From Acidimicrobiaceae bacterium RAAP-2 (GTDB taxonomy: Bacteria > Actinomycetota > Acidimicrobiia > Acidimicrobiales > RAAP-2), in NCBI GenBank assembly GCA_001443545.1, contig LMAD01000025.1:1-29045 (forward strand): a stretch of 29,045 bases of DNA, given 5' to 3'. The notes beneath the pieces are model-generated. The model ran no database searches and was not told the DNA's origin. It was given only the letters and a program-made list of their open reading frames with translations. Position 1 is the first letter of the stretch. Each line of letters opens with the position of its first letter. The position numbers and the translations under genes were made by a program. This document shows positions 1-6,641 of this stretch, in pieces.

Positions 1-257
1 CGAATTATTGCCGATGCCGTCGCGTCGCGCTAGGGCCTGACGCAACGGGCGAGCGCTACCAATCTTCTGCCGCCACGGCGGGCCGCCAGCCAGCCCTAAG
101 TTGCTGACAACAACCAAGAAGATTGAGTGCCCTTACGTAGGTCTCGGTTAGATGAACGAAGGCAAATTGGTGAGTCGCAGCGCCAAGAGATTATCCGTCT
201 CCGCCTGACCCTCCGCGAGGAGTCGGGCGATTCTGACGAGTCCAGTCAACCAACGTC
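1..257. other. Left-end stretch without a supported gene
   Basis: I see no reading frame here that looks like a real protein. The stretch lies downstream of the minus-strand SGNH hydrolase that ends at 258, so it probably holds that gene's 3' end and terminator. I could not identify a convincing hairpin. Confidence 0.4.
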
Positions 258-2045
258 TTAACGTCGCGGTGACGAGGAGCCCGACCGGGGCAAACGTGGT
301 GGTGACGTTCGTGGAGACACTGCCGGTCGGGCCATTCTTCGACGTAGGATACGGCGCCGATGTGCGCGTTGACGCACACTCCACAGAGCCGCGACAACTA
401 ATGCGAGTAGCGCAATCGCCAAGTACGTCGTAGAGTGGCCTGTCCATCCCCGCGACGCCGGAGTCGGACGGCTCGTGGGAACGACGGGTCGCGTCGTGGA
501 GGTCATGGATGTCGTCGAAGGCGAGGGTTGACTGCCCAGGGCGAGGGTCTTTTCGGCCAACGTTGCGGCGGCGCAACCCCGCGTCGGAGTCGGGTTAAGC
601 AAGAGTGGCGACCGGGGCGCATCGGGCATTCCGAAGAGCGTGGTCGACACGGCGTCGGCCATCACCGTTTGACCCACCACGTTGGGATGAAGATTGTCGG
701 GATTGAAGTAGGGAGGGAACGGCAGCGTGGGCTGGCAGGCTCCGTTGTACACATCACCCATCACCGCGGCCAGATTGATAACCCCGTCAAATCCAGAACC
801 GGGCGAGAGCATCCACGCGTTGAGCGCACTCCAGATCGCTTGTTCTGATGGTGACCAGATTTCGGGCTTCTCATTGTCTACGCCCGTAGACGTACTTCGC
901 GGCAGCAACGTGATCCCAAAAACCTTGACACCGTGCGCGTGGGATTCGTGGATGACCTGACGCATGCCCGCAATCAGGGCCGACGCCGTGCCGTAGGGAG
1001 GAACGGGGTGACCGGTCACGCCGCCCGCACCAAACCAGATGTCGTTGATCCCGAGGGATAAAATGACGTCCTTCACGCCGGGCAACGCGAGGGCATCGCG
1101 ACCCAATCGCGTCACGCCCGGCAATCCCCCCGAATCCACTTCGTAAGTGGTTCCAGGCGGGAACGTCAGCAAGGCGTTGCCCGCAATACCTTCGTTCACA
1201 ACGGACATCTGTTGAGACGCCGGCAGTTGGCTGATGCGCGACTGCAGAGCGTTGACCCAACTAAAGCCATTGTTGGAATAGCCAAAACCATCGGTGATCG
1301 AGTCGCCCAGGGCTACCACCGTGCCCTGAGCCAACGATCCCCCGACCGAGATAGCCGACAGCCAGCGCATGTCGGGTGTCGCAAGAATGGGATCGAAACC
1401 CGCGCCCGAGGGACTCGCGGTCAAGTCGCCCGCACCATTGCTGGTGGCGTAGGAGTCGATGTGTCCGTAGCAGCAGTAGTGCACGCTCACGGTTGCCGAA
1501 CCCGATACCGCGATGCTGATGGCGAGCGACTCTCCCGCGAGCACCGTCATGGCGATCGGGTCACTTGTCACGCGCGCGTGTGGCGCGATGATGACACTGC
1601 GACTGGCATTGAAGGTTACTGGAATGAATGTTCCGGGTGTGACGACGACGCCAGTCTGCTGAACACCGACGGTGACGGCAATGAACGTTGTCGGCGTCGC
1701 ACTCCACAGGTTGGAGAAGGTGAGCTCGAGAGAGTTTCCCGCAACCGCGACGGTAGCGATGTCTCGGGTCGTGGAATTCGCGGTAACGCCGACGCCGAGG
1801 TCAGTCGGGGAGGTCCAGGTCGTCTGCCAGGCCGGTGACGTCGGCGTTGTCGTTGTTGCGGAGGCTGGGGTGAAGGCCGTAGCGGCCCAGCTCATCGCGA
1901 CAGTGAGCGCGGCGAGGATGCGCAATGATGTTCCGTACCGTCCAGCGTGCCAGAGGTTCCCACGTGCGCCCTGTGCTGGTCGACGCACCCATTGAAGGGG
2001 GGTGCGCGCGACCTCACGGTGTGATCCGAAGTATTGAGGCGTCAC
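258..2045 (-). CDS. Secreted, membrane-anchored SGNH/GDSL hydrolase
   Basis: Predicted extracellular esterase or lipase-like hydrolase of the SGNH superfamily, about 595 residues. The catalytic blocks are visible: GDSITDG near residue 250 (nucleophile Ser), a conserved Gly in EGIAGN, LGINDIW (GxND block) and DNLHP (Asp and His of the catalytic site). A hydrophobic segment near residues 43-62 ending in TPASA looks like a signal peptide. Residues about 75-200 form a Thr/Val-rich beta-type domain like the one preceding many actinobacterial secreted GDSL enzymes. The C-terminus has a Pro/Thr/Ser-rich linker, a single hydrophobic helix (YLAIALLALVVAALW) and a basic tail, so the enzyme is probably anchored outside the membrane; no LPXTG sorting motif is seen. 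I prefer the GTG at 2045, which has AGGA seven bases upstream, over the GTG at 2051. The substrate is unknown. Confidence 0.85.
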   Translation of the reverse strand: MTPQYFGSHREVARTPLQWVRRPAQGARGNLWHAGRYGTSLRILAALTVAMSWAATAFTPASATTTTPTSPAWQTTWTSPTDLGVGVTANSTTRDIATVAVAGNSLELTFSNLWSATPTTFIAVTVGVQQTGVVVTPGTFIPVTFNASRSVIIAPHARVTSDPIAMTVLAGESLAISIAVSGSATVSVHYCCYGHIDSYATSNGAGDLTASPSGAGFDPILATPDMRWLSAISVGGSLAQGTVVALGDSITDGFGYSNNGFSWVNALQSRISQLPASQQMSVVNEGIAGNALLTFPPGTTYEVDSGGLPGVTRLGRDALALPGVKDVILSLGINDIWFGAGGVTGHPVPPYGTASALIAGMRQVIHESHAHGVKVFGITLLPRSTSTGVDNEKPEIWSPSEQAIWSALNAWMLSPGSGFDGVINLAAVMGDVYNGACQPTLPFPPYFNPDNLHPNVVGQTVMADAVSTTLFGMPDAPRSPLLLNPTPTRGCAAATLAEKTLALGSQPSPSTTSMTSTTRPVVPTSRPTPASRGWTGHSTTYLAIALLALVVAALWSVRQRAHRRRILRRRMARPAVSPRTSPPRLPRSGSSSPRR

Positions 2046-2743
2046 GGGCACGTCCTAATAAATGCGTCCGCGTTGACGACTGTGCCGCGCCCAGGTGTTG
2101 ACGCTGTCGGCGGGTGTGCGTCGTTGCATAGGCATCAAGCCTACCGGCCGATAATCCGGCTCGTCAGATACCATGAGTAGGCCTCAATCGAGAAAACGTT
2201 CTCGCGTGCGAGCACGAAGTGACACTCGATGGCGACACCCGATGGTCTCTCGAGACACTCGTCCAACGCGTTCGGGGTCGTCCGACTAGGGGGGCGTAAC
2301 CTGGCGCCGTAGGTCGCTGGATTGGCCCCGACTTCTCTCAACGTTCAGATCCCGACCAAGCCATCGCCGTGGCATTTCTCTGCGCTGCGGCCTGAGAACA
2401 GTCGCCCTCGAGACGAATCGGCAGCTCCAGCGGCTTTCCCTGGCAGCGTCGTCCACACGATGAGCACCTCAACGGCATACTTCGACGCTGCGTCGGCAAG
2501 GGTACCAACCTCTCGGTCTTTTATCACGATGACCTCAATGTGACCAGTCACAGAATCAACACCATGCCCAGCAGACTCGTCCAGTGGGCGTCAGCTGAAG
2601 ATCGCGACAACGCTGCTGTCACTGCATTGACCGTTTGACCCCGCCGGACAGATTACCAACTGAGACAATATCTAACTCTTGCGAAGGGTCACTGGGCACC
2701 CGAACTCCTGATACCGCCATCGTCGGGTGCAGAACCTCACAAC
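2046..2743. other. Long gene-poor intergenic region
   Basis: About 700 bases between the SGNH hydrolase and the hairpin behind the acetate transporter. Only short, unconvincing frames are present. One minus-strand frame (2345-2551, 68 codons) begins with residues IEVIVIKDREVGTLADAAS. This weakly resembles the N-terminus of glucosamine-6-phosphate deaminases, but the similarity does not continue, so it is at most a decayed fragment. I see no RNA gene or mobile element here. Confidence 0.3.
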
Positions 2744-2805
2744 TTCGACAATGCCGATGACGCCCACACCTAGTCAATCTGCTGGGCGTCATCGGCATTG
2801 TCGAA
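2744..2805. terminator. Perfect 23-bp inverted repeat, probable terminator
   Basis: The arms 2744-2766 and 2783-2805 are exact reverse complements around a 16-base loop (2767-2782). It lies about 43 bases past the stop of the minus-strand acetate transporter, where a terminator is expected. There is no T-run, so termination would be of the U-tract-less kind described in high-GC bacteria. The unusually long perfect stem leaves other roles possible, such as transcript end protection or a protein-binding site. Confidence 0.6.
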
Positions 2806-2848
2806 TCCCGACTATCTGAAGGGCTTCAAACGGACCACCACATCGCTC

Positions 2849-3457
2849 CTACTTCAACTTTCCCATTGGCAGGACAGTGCGACCAAAGGTGTGCGCAATA
2901 ACATCACCAGCCGCGTGATACCAAGCGAGCACCGCAAACGCAAGTGTCACCCACCCGCCTGCTTCAGTAAATGAAGTACTCGCCTTGCCTGCGCCGACGG
3001 CTAGCAAAATTAGTCCAATCACAATGAGTGCAAAAACGACAGCGAGTACCAGGTCCGTCTTAAGCGAGGCGATAAAAAAGTAGAACGTTAGAACGGCGAA
3101 TACGGCCAGAAATAGTGCAATTGAACTTCCAACCGAAGCTGGCGCCAACACACTCGCGTAGTGCTGAGCAATTAATCCATATATCACCCAGAACGGACCA
3201 TAGGTTCCAAAAACGACCGCACCGAATACATTTCCGCGTACTACCTCAAGGATCGCCACAATGATTTGTACAGCACCACCGAAAAAGAACGCCACCGGAA
3301 TGACTATTGCGGCACCCCCTGCGCTGATGAGGTGAGCGTTATACATTCCAAGCATGAATGACGTAGTAGCGAAGGCCGTCACGGCCCAGGCACCGGGATC
3401 AGCAATTGTTGAACCCGCTGATCGACCCTGCATCGATTGATCAATTGTTTGAGACAT
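2849..3457 (-). CDS. GPR1/FUN34/YaaH (SatP) family acetate transporter
   Basis: A 202-residue integral membrane protein with about six hydrophobic helices, the usual size of this family. The N-terminal part contains the family-like stretch AWAVTAFATTSFMLGMYNA, followed by GGAAIVIPVAFFFGG and GNVFGAVVFGTYGPFW, typical of SatP/YaaH proteins. These are channels or carriers for acetate and sometimes succinate in the inner membrane. The ATG at 3457 has a GGGGGA ribosome site a few bases upstream. It appears to be transcribed alone and is followed by a strong inverted repeat. No riboswitch-like structure was found in its leader. The family is clear; the substrate is inferred from the family. Confidence 0.85.
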   Translation of the reverse strand: MSQTIDQSMQGRSAGSTIADPGAWAVTAFATTSFMLGMYNAHLISAGGAAIVIPVAFFFGGAVQIIVAILEVVRGNVFGAVVFGTYGPFWVIYGLIAQHYASVLAPASVGSSIALFLAVFAVLTFYFFIASLKTDLVLAVVFALIVIGLILLAVGAGKASTSFTEAGGWVTLAFAVLAWYHAAGDVIAHTFGRTVLPMGKLK

Positions 3458-4039
3458 TCAATCCCCCAACTGGTTATTTGAAGAGTCGTCCGAGTGGCGA
3501 CTCAACTACGTTCTAGCACCGCACGGACTTTCGAGAGGGATACACAACCATCATGATCAGTGTTTGATATGAGATTTGTAACTAGAAGTTTCCGCTCCTT
3601 GACTTCGGATGAATTTTGTAAGTTAGTTGACGTTCATTTCCCGCACTCCTTCGTTCTGTGCGCACTCAAACGATTTGAGACAGTCAATCTGAACCGATTG
3701 CGGAGATCTAGGACGAGCAACCATCCGTTCATGTTTTCGCCCGAATTTGCTGGACTCGCCTCGCGCTCGATTCGCCCGATTTTCACTAGCGGCTCCGCCG
3801 CACGAACAGCGCATATCTCTTTTCAGCCGCCCGTCGTTTTCGGCGTTCAGCGATACAGAGAAGATTACGCCAACGTCAGAACGGGGAGACTGACGAACGA
3901 TCTCGAACGCACAGGTCAATGAGGGCGCGACCCGTAATCCACCTTGCCATCCAGAAGTGACCGCTCCTCACTCATCATTCGGATGAACCTACTATTGAGA
4001 ATGTCGCCAGAATCAGTGAGCCTTTGGTTAGGAGCGTTT
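3458..4039. other. Divergent intergenic region between acetate transporter and pyrophosphatase
   Basis: About 580 bases, partly AT-richer than its neighbours, between two divergently transcribed genes, so both promoters should lie here. A 120-codon plus-strand frame (3560-3922) exists but has no recognisable motif and no clear ribosome binding site, and I do not call it. A frame extending the pyrophosphatase N-terminus back to 3944 is also present, but the ribosome site favours a start at 4040. Confidence 0.35.
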
Positions 4040-4525
4040 GTGCAATCGATCGACGCAATCATAGAAATACCGCGGGGAACTCGTAACAAGTATGAGTACG
4101 ACCACGAGCAGCATCTCATCCGACTAAATCGCCACCTGACCTCATCCATGGGATACCCCGCTGAGTACGGTTTCATACCTGCAACCTTGGGCGGTGATGG
4201 TGATCCTCTCGACATACTCGTGCTCACCGAGTACCCGACTTTTCCAGGTTGCGTAATCGAAGCCAGGGTGATTGGCGCATTTTTTATGATTGATGAACAC
4301 GGCGACGATGCGAAACTGATTGCCGTTCCCAGTTACGATCCCCAGTGGAAAGACGCTACGGACATTGATGATGTTCCGGTGAGGAAGCTCGACGAAATCA
4401 AGCATTTCTTTACCGTTTACAAGGACCTCGACGAAGGGAAATGGGTCGACGTCGTTGGCTACCAAGGTCGAGAACGTGCGCTCCAAGAACTGGCCGACTG
4501 TCAAGTACGCTTCGGCTCGAAATAG
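4040..4525 (+). CDS. ppa: Inorganic pyrophosphatase, family I
   Basis: Soluble Mg-dependent enzyme hydrolysing pyrophosphate to phosphate. The GTG at 4040 is preceded by TTAGGAGCGTTT (GGAG at 4031-4034, five-base spacing) and gives 161 residues, the usual family I length; starting at 3944 would add 32 non-conserved residues. Visible motifs are EIPRGTRNKYEYD near residue 9, YGFIPATLGGDGDPLDILVL with the signature DGDPLD at residues 53-58, and the C-terminal FFTVYKDLDEGKWV. Family I pyrophosphatases are strongly inhibited by fluoride, which fits the neighbouring fluoride-linked genes; whether this copy is the housekeeping enzyme or an extra one cannot be told here. I found no convincing riboswitch upstream. 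Confidence 0.93.
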   Translation: MQSIDAIIEIPRGTRNKYEYDHEQHLIRLNRHLTSSMGYPAEYGFIPATLGGDGDPLDILVLTEYPTFPGCVIEARVIGAFFMIDEHGDDAKLIAVPSYDPQWKDATDIDDVPVRKLDEIKHFFTVYKDLDEGKWVDVVGYQGRERALQELADCQVRFGSK

Positions 4526-4584
4526 CGCAGTTCTTGAATCAGGGGGCGCACGGATCCAGCCGCTGGAGAACCACCCAGGTAGAA

Positions 4585-4600
4585 GGCGCCTGTCGGCGCC
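4585..4600 (+). terminator. Short GC-rich hairpin after pyrophosphatase
   Basis: GGCGCC (4585-4590), loop TGTC, GGCGCC (4595-4600) forms a six-base-pair all-GC stem about 60 bases beyond the pyrophosphatase stop. There is no T-run. It may separate pyrophosphatase transcription from the following riboswitch-led unit. Confidence 0.35.
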
Positions 4601-4643
4601 ATGACGAATTTGAACGAATCCCCGCCAACAAGAGAACTCGACG

Positions 4644-4649
4644 TAAACT
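4644..4649 (+). promoter_or_regulatory. Possible -10 box for the HTH-Nudix transcript
   Basis: TAAACT lies seven bases before the first base of the riboswitch-like P1 helix at 4656, where a -10 element would be expected. I do not see a matching -35 at standard spacing, so this is a weak call based on position and the TAnnnT pattern. Confidence 0.25.
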
Positions 4650-4655
4650 AGCCGT

Positions 4656-4742
4656 GGCGATGGATCCCGCCTGATTGACGCGAGTCAATCGAAGCGCACG
4701 TGAGGCTAATGGTTCCTGCTCAGAGTGATAAGGGAGCAGGGA
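4656..4742 (+). promoter_or_regulatory. Diverged fluoride-riboswitch-like leader (crcB motif variant)
   Basis: P1 is GGCG (4656-4659) with CGCC (4668-4671) around the loop AUGGAUCC, close to the crcB-motif 5' half. P2 is a seven-base-pair helix, GATTGAC (4673-4679) with GTCAATC (4684-4690), capped by GCGA. GGCUAAUGG (4704-4712) matches the 3' core of the two better copies in this window. The loop can pair with GGTTCC (4711-4716) with one U-U mismatch. That strand can instead enter a nine-base-pair hairpin, TTCCTGCTC (4713-4721) with GAGCAGGGA (4734-4742), covering the ribosome site directly before the GTG at 4743. Departures from consensus are GAAGC in place of GAAACC, a weak P3, and CCUGC where CUAC is normal. 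It could be a degenerate or altered-specificity aptamer. Confidence 0.5.
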
Positions 4743-5606
4743 GTGGCCGCCGACTATCCATCCGACGTTATCGATCAGATTGTTCGTCTGTATTGTGAAT
4801 CCGGTCTTTCAACCTATCGAATTGCGCAAGCGTTAGAAGTTGATCGACAGCGCGTGACGCATATCCTGCGACGCGAGGGAGTTGCCGTCGCACCGAAGGG
4901 TGCCGGTCGGAGCAGACCCTTAAGAGTGGAGGGCGTCACCAAAGACGAATTGAGTTTTCTCTACACCGAACAACGAATGAGCTCCGTGGCAATTGGGCGA
5001 GCCTTTGGGCTTTCGGATCGATTCGTGCGAAGCAGGTTGAAGTTGTGGCAGATCGAAAGAAGGACCAAGGGTGGATTAAATCGCTACGACCGTCACGACG
5101 TGGATTGCGAAGACCTGAGCCGTCTCTATCTCGAAAAGGAGTGGGCTGCCTCTGTCGTGGGCGACGAGTTGGGCACGTCTGGAGGCATTGTGTTGCGTTC
5201 TGCGCATTCCAGTGGCCTCCCCGTGCGTGCTGGGGGATCGCCACGCCCGTCACCAATGTATGACATTCAATTGATTGATGCACTCTACGACGACGTCGAC
5301 GTTGTTCGAGCTTTGACCTCTTGCAACGTACAGATAGTTCGCGAACCAGGTCCAATCTGGGTTCGGTTTCCAACCCCAGTTGCGTTGACCGACGATCTCC
5401 TAACTGCCCTTTACTGCGAGTGCGGCGTGGCAATATTTCACATTGAACTTCTAACTGGCGCTCCCGCGTCCACCGTACTTCGCCGACTCGAGGAATGTGG
5501 GATCGAACGTCGAGGACGCGGAGGTCGATCGCCATTTATGCGGCGATGGCATTCAAGACAATCCAAGTCGGCAACTGATCAGAGGTCGGTTCAGCCATGC
5601 GTATGA
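4743..5606 (+). CDS. Protein of five tandem helix-turn-helix-like modules
   Basis: A 287-residue protein I do not recognise as a named family. It reads as repeats of a module of about 55 residues with the pattern LY.E....S...I...G.S...V...L...GI.RR. Clear copies lie at residues 8-47, 65-107 and 216-256, weaker ones at 120-160 and 173-210. Each resembles a resolvase/sigma-type HTH (for example STYRIAQALEVDRQRVTHILRREGV), so DNA binding is likely and a regulatory role is inferred. The GTG at 4743 is chosen because AGGGAG lies six bases upstream; an earlier in-frame GTG at 4725 sits in the loop of the leader hairpin. The 3' end overlaps the Nudix gene, so the two are co-translated. Control by the upstream riboswitch-like leader is inferred. 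Confidence 0.7.
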   Translation: MAADYPSDVIDQIVRLYCESGLSTYRIAQALEVDRQRVTHILRREGVAVAPKGAGRSRPLRVEGVTKDELSFLYTEQRMSSVAIGRAFGLSDRFVRSRLKLWQIERRTKGGLNRYDRHDVDCEDLSRLYLEKEWAASVVGDELGTSGGIVLRSAHSSGLPVRAGGSPRPSPMYDIQLIDALYDDVDVVRALTSCNVQIVREPGPIWVRFPTPVALTDDLLTALYCECGVAIFHIELLTGAPASTVLRRLEECGIERRGRGGRSPFMRRWHSRQSKSATDQRSVQPCV

Positions 5607-6151
5607 AGCGTTCGAACCCAAACTCGGACAATTCTTCAGTGGCACCGGTCGCGGAGGACAAGGTTCTAGTAAATCTGCGATGTTCCGCCATGGTTCTTCG
5701 TAACGATACCGTCCTGCTCTGTCATCGTCCTAACAGTGAGGGCGACTGGGTGCTACCTGGAGGCACTCCGCGGCTCGGTGAGGGAACGGCGATCGCTGCG
5801 CAAAGGGAAGTTGAAGAGGAAACTGGACTCCAATTGACTATCGATCGAATCGCCTTCGTTCTCGAGACGACAGATCGCGAATGGAGTCATCACCTCATTG
5901 AGATTGTCTTCGTGGGCAAGGAGAGAGACGCCAATGCGACCCCGAGACAACGCGAGCCCGGGCTGTTGCCGTCATTCGTGCCACTGGAAGAACTGGATCA
6001 AATTAGACTTCGTCCGCCCATTGCTGGATATGTCCGTGGATTTTACCGATATCGAAGAACCAGCAGTGATTCACAGCACCTATTCACGGCTGCATACTTG
6101 GGCAACTTGTGGCGTGTCCCCGAGAAAGATGAACCTGGCGCCACACGCTAA
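5597..6151 (+). CDS. Nudix hydrolase
   Basis: A 184-residue member of the Nudix superfamily, which cleaves nucleoside diphosphates linked to another moiety using Mg2+ or Mn2+. The complete Nudix box is visible at about residues 56-78: G, five residues, E, seven residues, then REVEEETGL, satisfying GX5EX7REUXEEXGU. It is preceded by the usual strand and NSEGDWVLPGG. The start overlaps the end of the HTH-module gene by ten bases, with AGAGG upstream, so both genes form one unit under the same leader. The substrate cannot be read from the sequence. Several Mg2+-phosphate enzymes are fluoride-sensitive, which may explain its presence here, but that is inference. Confidence 0.88.
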   Translation: MRMKRSNPNSDNSSVAPVAEDKVLVNLRCSAMVLRNDTVLLCHRPNSEGDWVLPGGTPRLGEGTAIAAQREVEEETGLQLTIDRIAFVLETTDREWSHHLIEIVFVGKERDANATPRQREPGLLPSFVPLEELDQIRLRPPIAGYVRGFYRYRRTSSDSQHLFTAAYLGNLWRVPEKDEPGATR

Positions 6152-6332
6152 GCCCTGACCTTTAGTGCCGTGTCCATCTCGCACTTCACCAGCCGTCTTC
6201 CTGAGGGTGGGGTGTGGCAGCAAAGACCAACGGACAGCGACGTACTTCACCTGAATGGTGTCGCGAGCGCCCGCAACGTCGTTGAAGTCTTGATCTGCCT
6301 AGTACCGGCAGTGTTACACTTTAAGAGCAGTT
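6152..6332. other. Leader and promoter region of the MutS-like operon
   Basis: No gene is seen. TTGATC at 6290-6295 and TACACT at 6315-6320 form a possible promoter with a 19-base spacer (18 if TTACAC is used), which would start transcription just before the riboswitch at 6333. Confidence 0.35.
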
Positions 6333-6412
6333 GCCGGATGATGCTCCGGTGGGCGTTCGCCCAAACCGCCCTTATGGGCTAATGGCCTCTACGTGAATTC
6401 GGTTACGTGGAG
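6333..6412 (+). ncRNA. Fluoride riboswitch (crcB motif) with translational platform
   Basis: P1 GCCGG (6333-6337) pairs with CCGGT (6346-6350) around the loop AUGAUGCU. P2 is GGGC-GUUC-GCCC (6351-6362). Then come AAACC, P3 GCCC-UUAU-GGGC (6368-6379), UAAUGG and CUCUAC. From AAACC onward it closely matches known fluoride aptamers, including the Thermotoga core as I remember it. The P1 loop pairs with GGCCUC (6384-6389) with one mismatch, as the required pseudoknot. In competition, CTCTACGTGA (6387-6396) and TTACGTGGAG (6403-6412) form a ten-base-pair hairpin that buries the GGAG ribosome site. Fluoride binding should free GGAG, so this reads as an ON switch. It heads a small frame and the MutS-like pair. 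Confidence 0.85.
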
Positions 6413-6421
6413 ATGAGAATA

Positions 6422-6613
6422 ATGAAGCCTAGCGATGGAGCGATTCTCCGGGATTGGGTTTGTCCGGCCAGCGTCGTGACAAGAGTAGCCCTTCCAACAC
6501 AATTCGCATCCACTCGATCATTGGCCGCGTATCCGCAGGCCCGTCACCAATTACAGGACGGTGTCGTTCAGACCACACCATGTGGCAGCGACTGGATACA
6601 TCATGATCGGTGA
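6422..6613 (+). CDS. Possible 63-residue leader ORF behind the riboswitch
   Basis: The ATG at 6422 follows GGAG (6409-6412) by nine bases, and that GGAG is the one sequestered by the riboswitch platform, so this frame would be the first one switched by fluoride. It encodes MKPSDGAILRDWVCPASVV and onward, ending at 6613, about 28 bases before the likely MutS-like start. I recognise no family. It may be a real small protein, a coupling leader peptide, or just an open frame; placement is its main support. Confidence 0.3.
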   Translation: MKPSDGAILRDWVCPASVVTRVALPTQFASTRSLAAYPQARHQLQDGVVQTTPCGSDWIHHDR

Positions 6614-6641
6614 CGAGAAGGGAATAAGTGAACAGGTCCAC

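Noticed and set aside
2345..2551. Small minus-strand frame with a start like glucosamine-6-phosphate deaminase
   Set aside because: Similarity is limited to about 20 residues and no other frame continues it.
3560..3922. 120-codon plus-strand frame upstream of the pyrophosphatase
   Set aside because: No motif, no ribosome binding site and an atypical composition; probably an open frame by chance.
3910..4039. Possible fluoride aptamer before the pyrophosphatase (GGTC...GACC helix, GGATGAACCTAC)
   Set aside because: The loop is too long, the ACCGCC junction and the UAAUG/UGAUG core are not in order, and no pseudoknot partner for GAACC exists.
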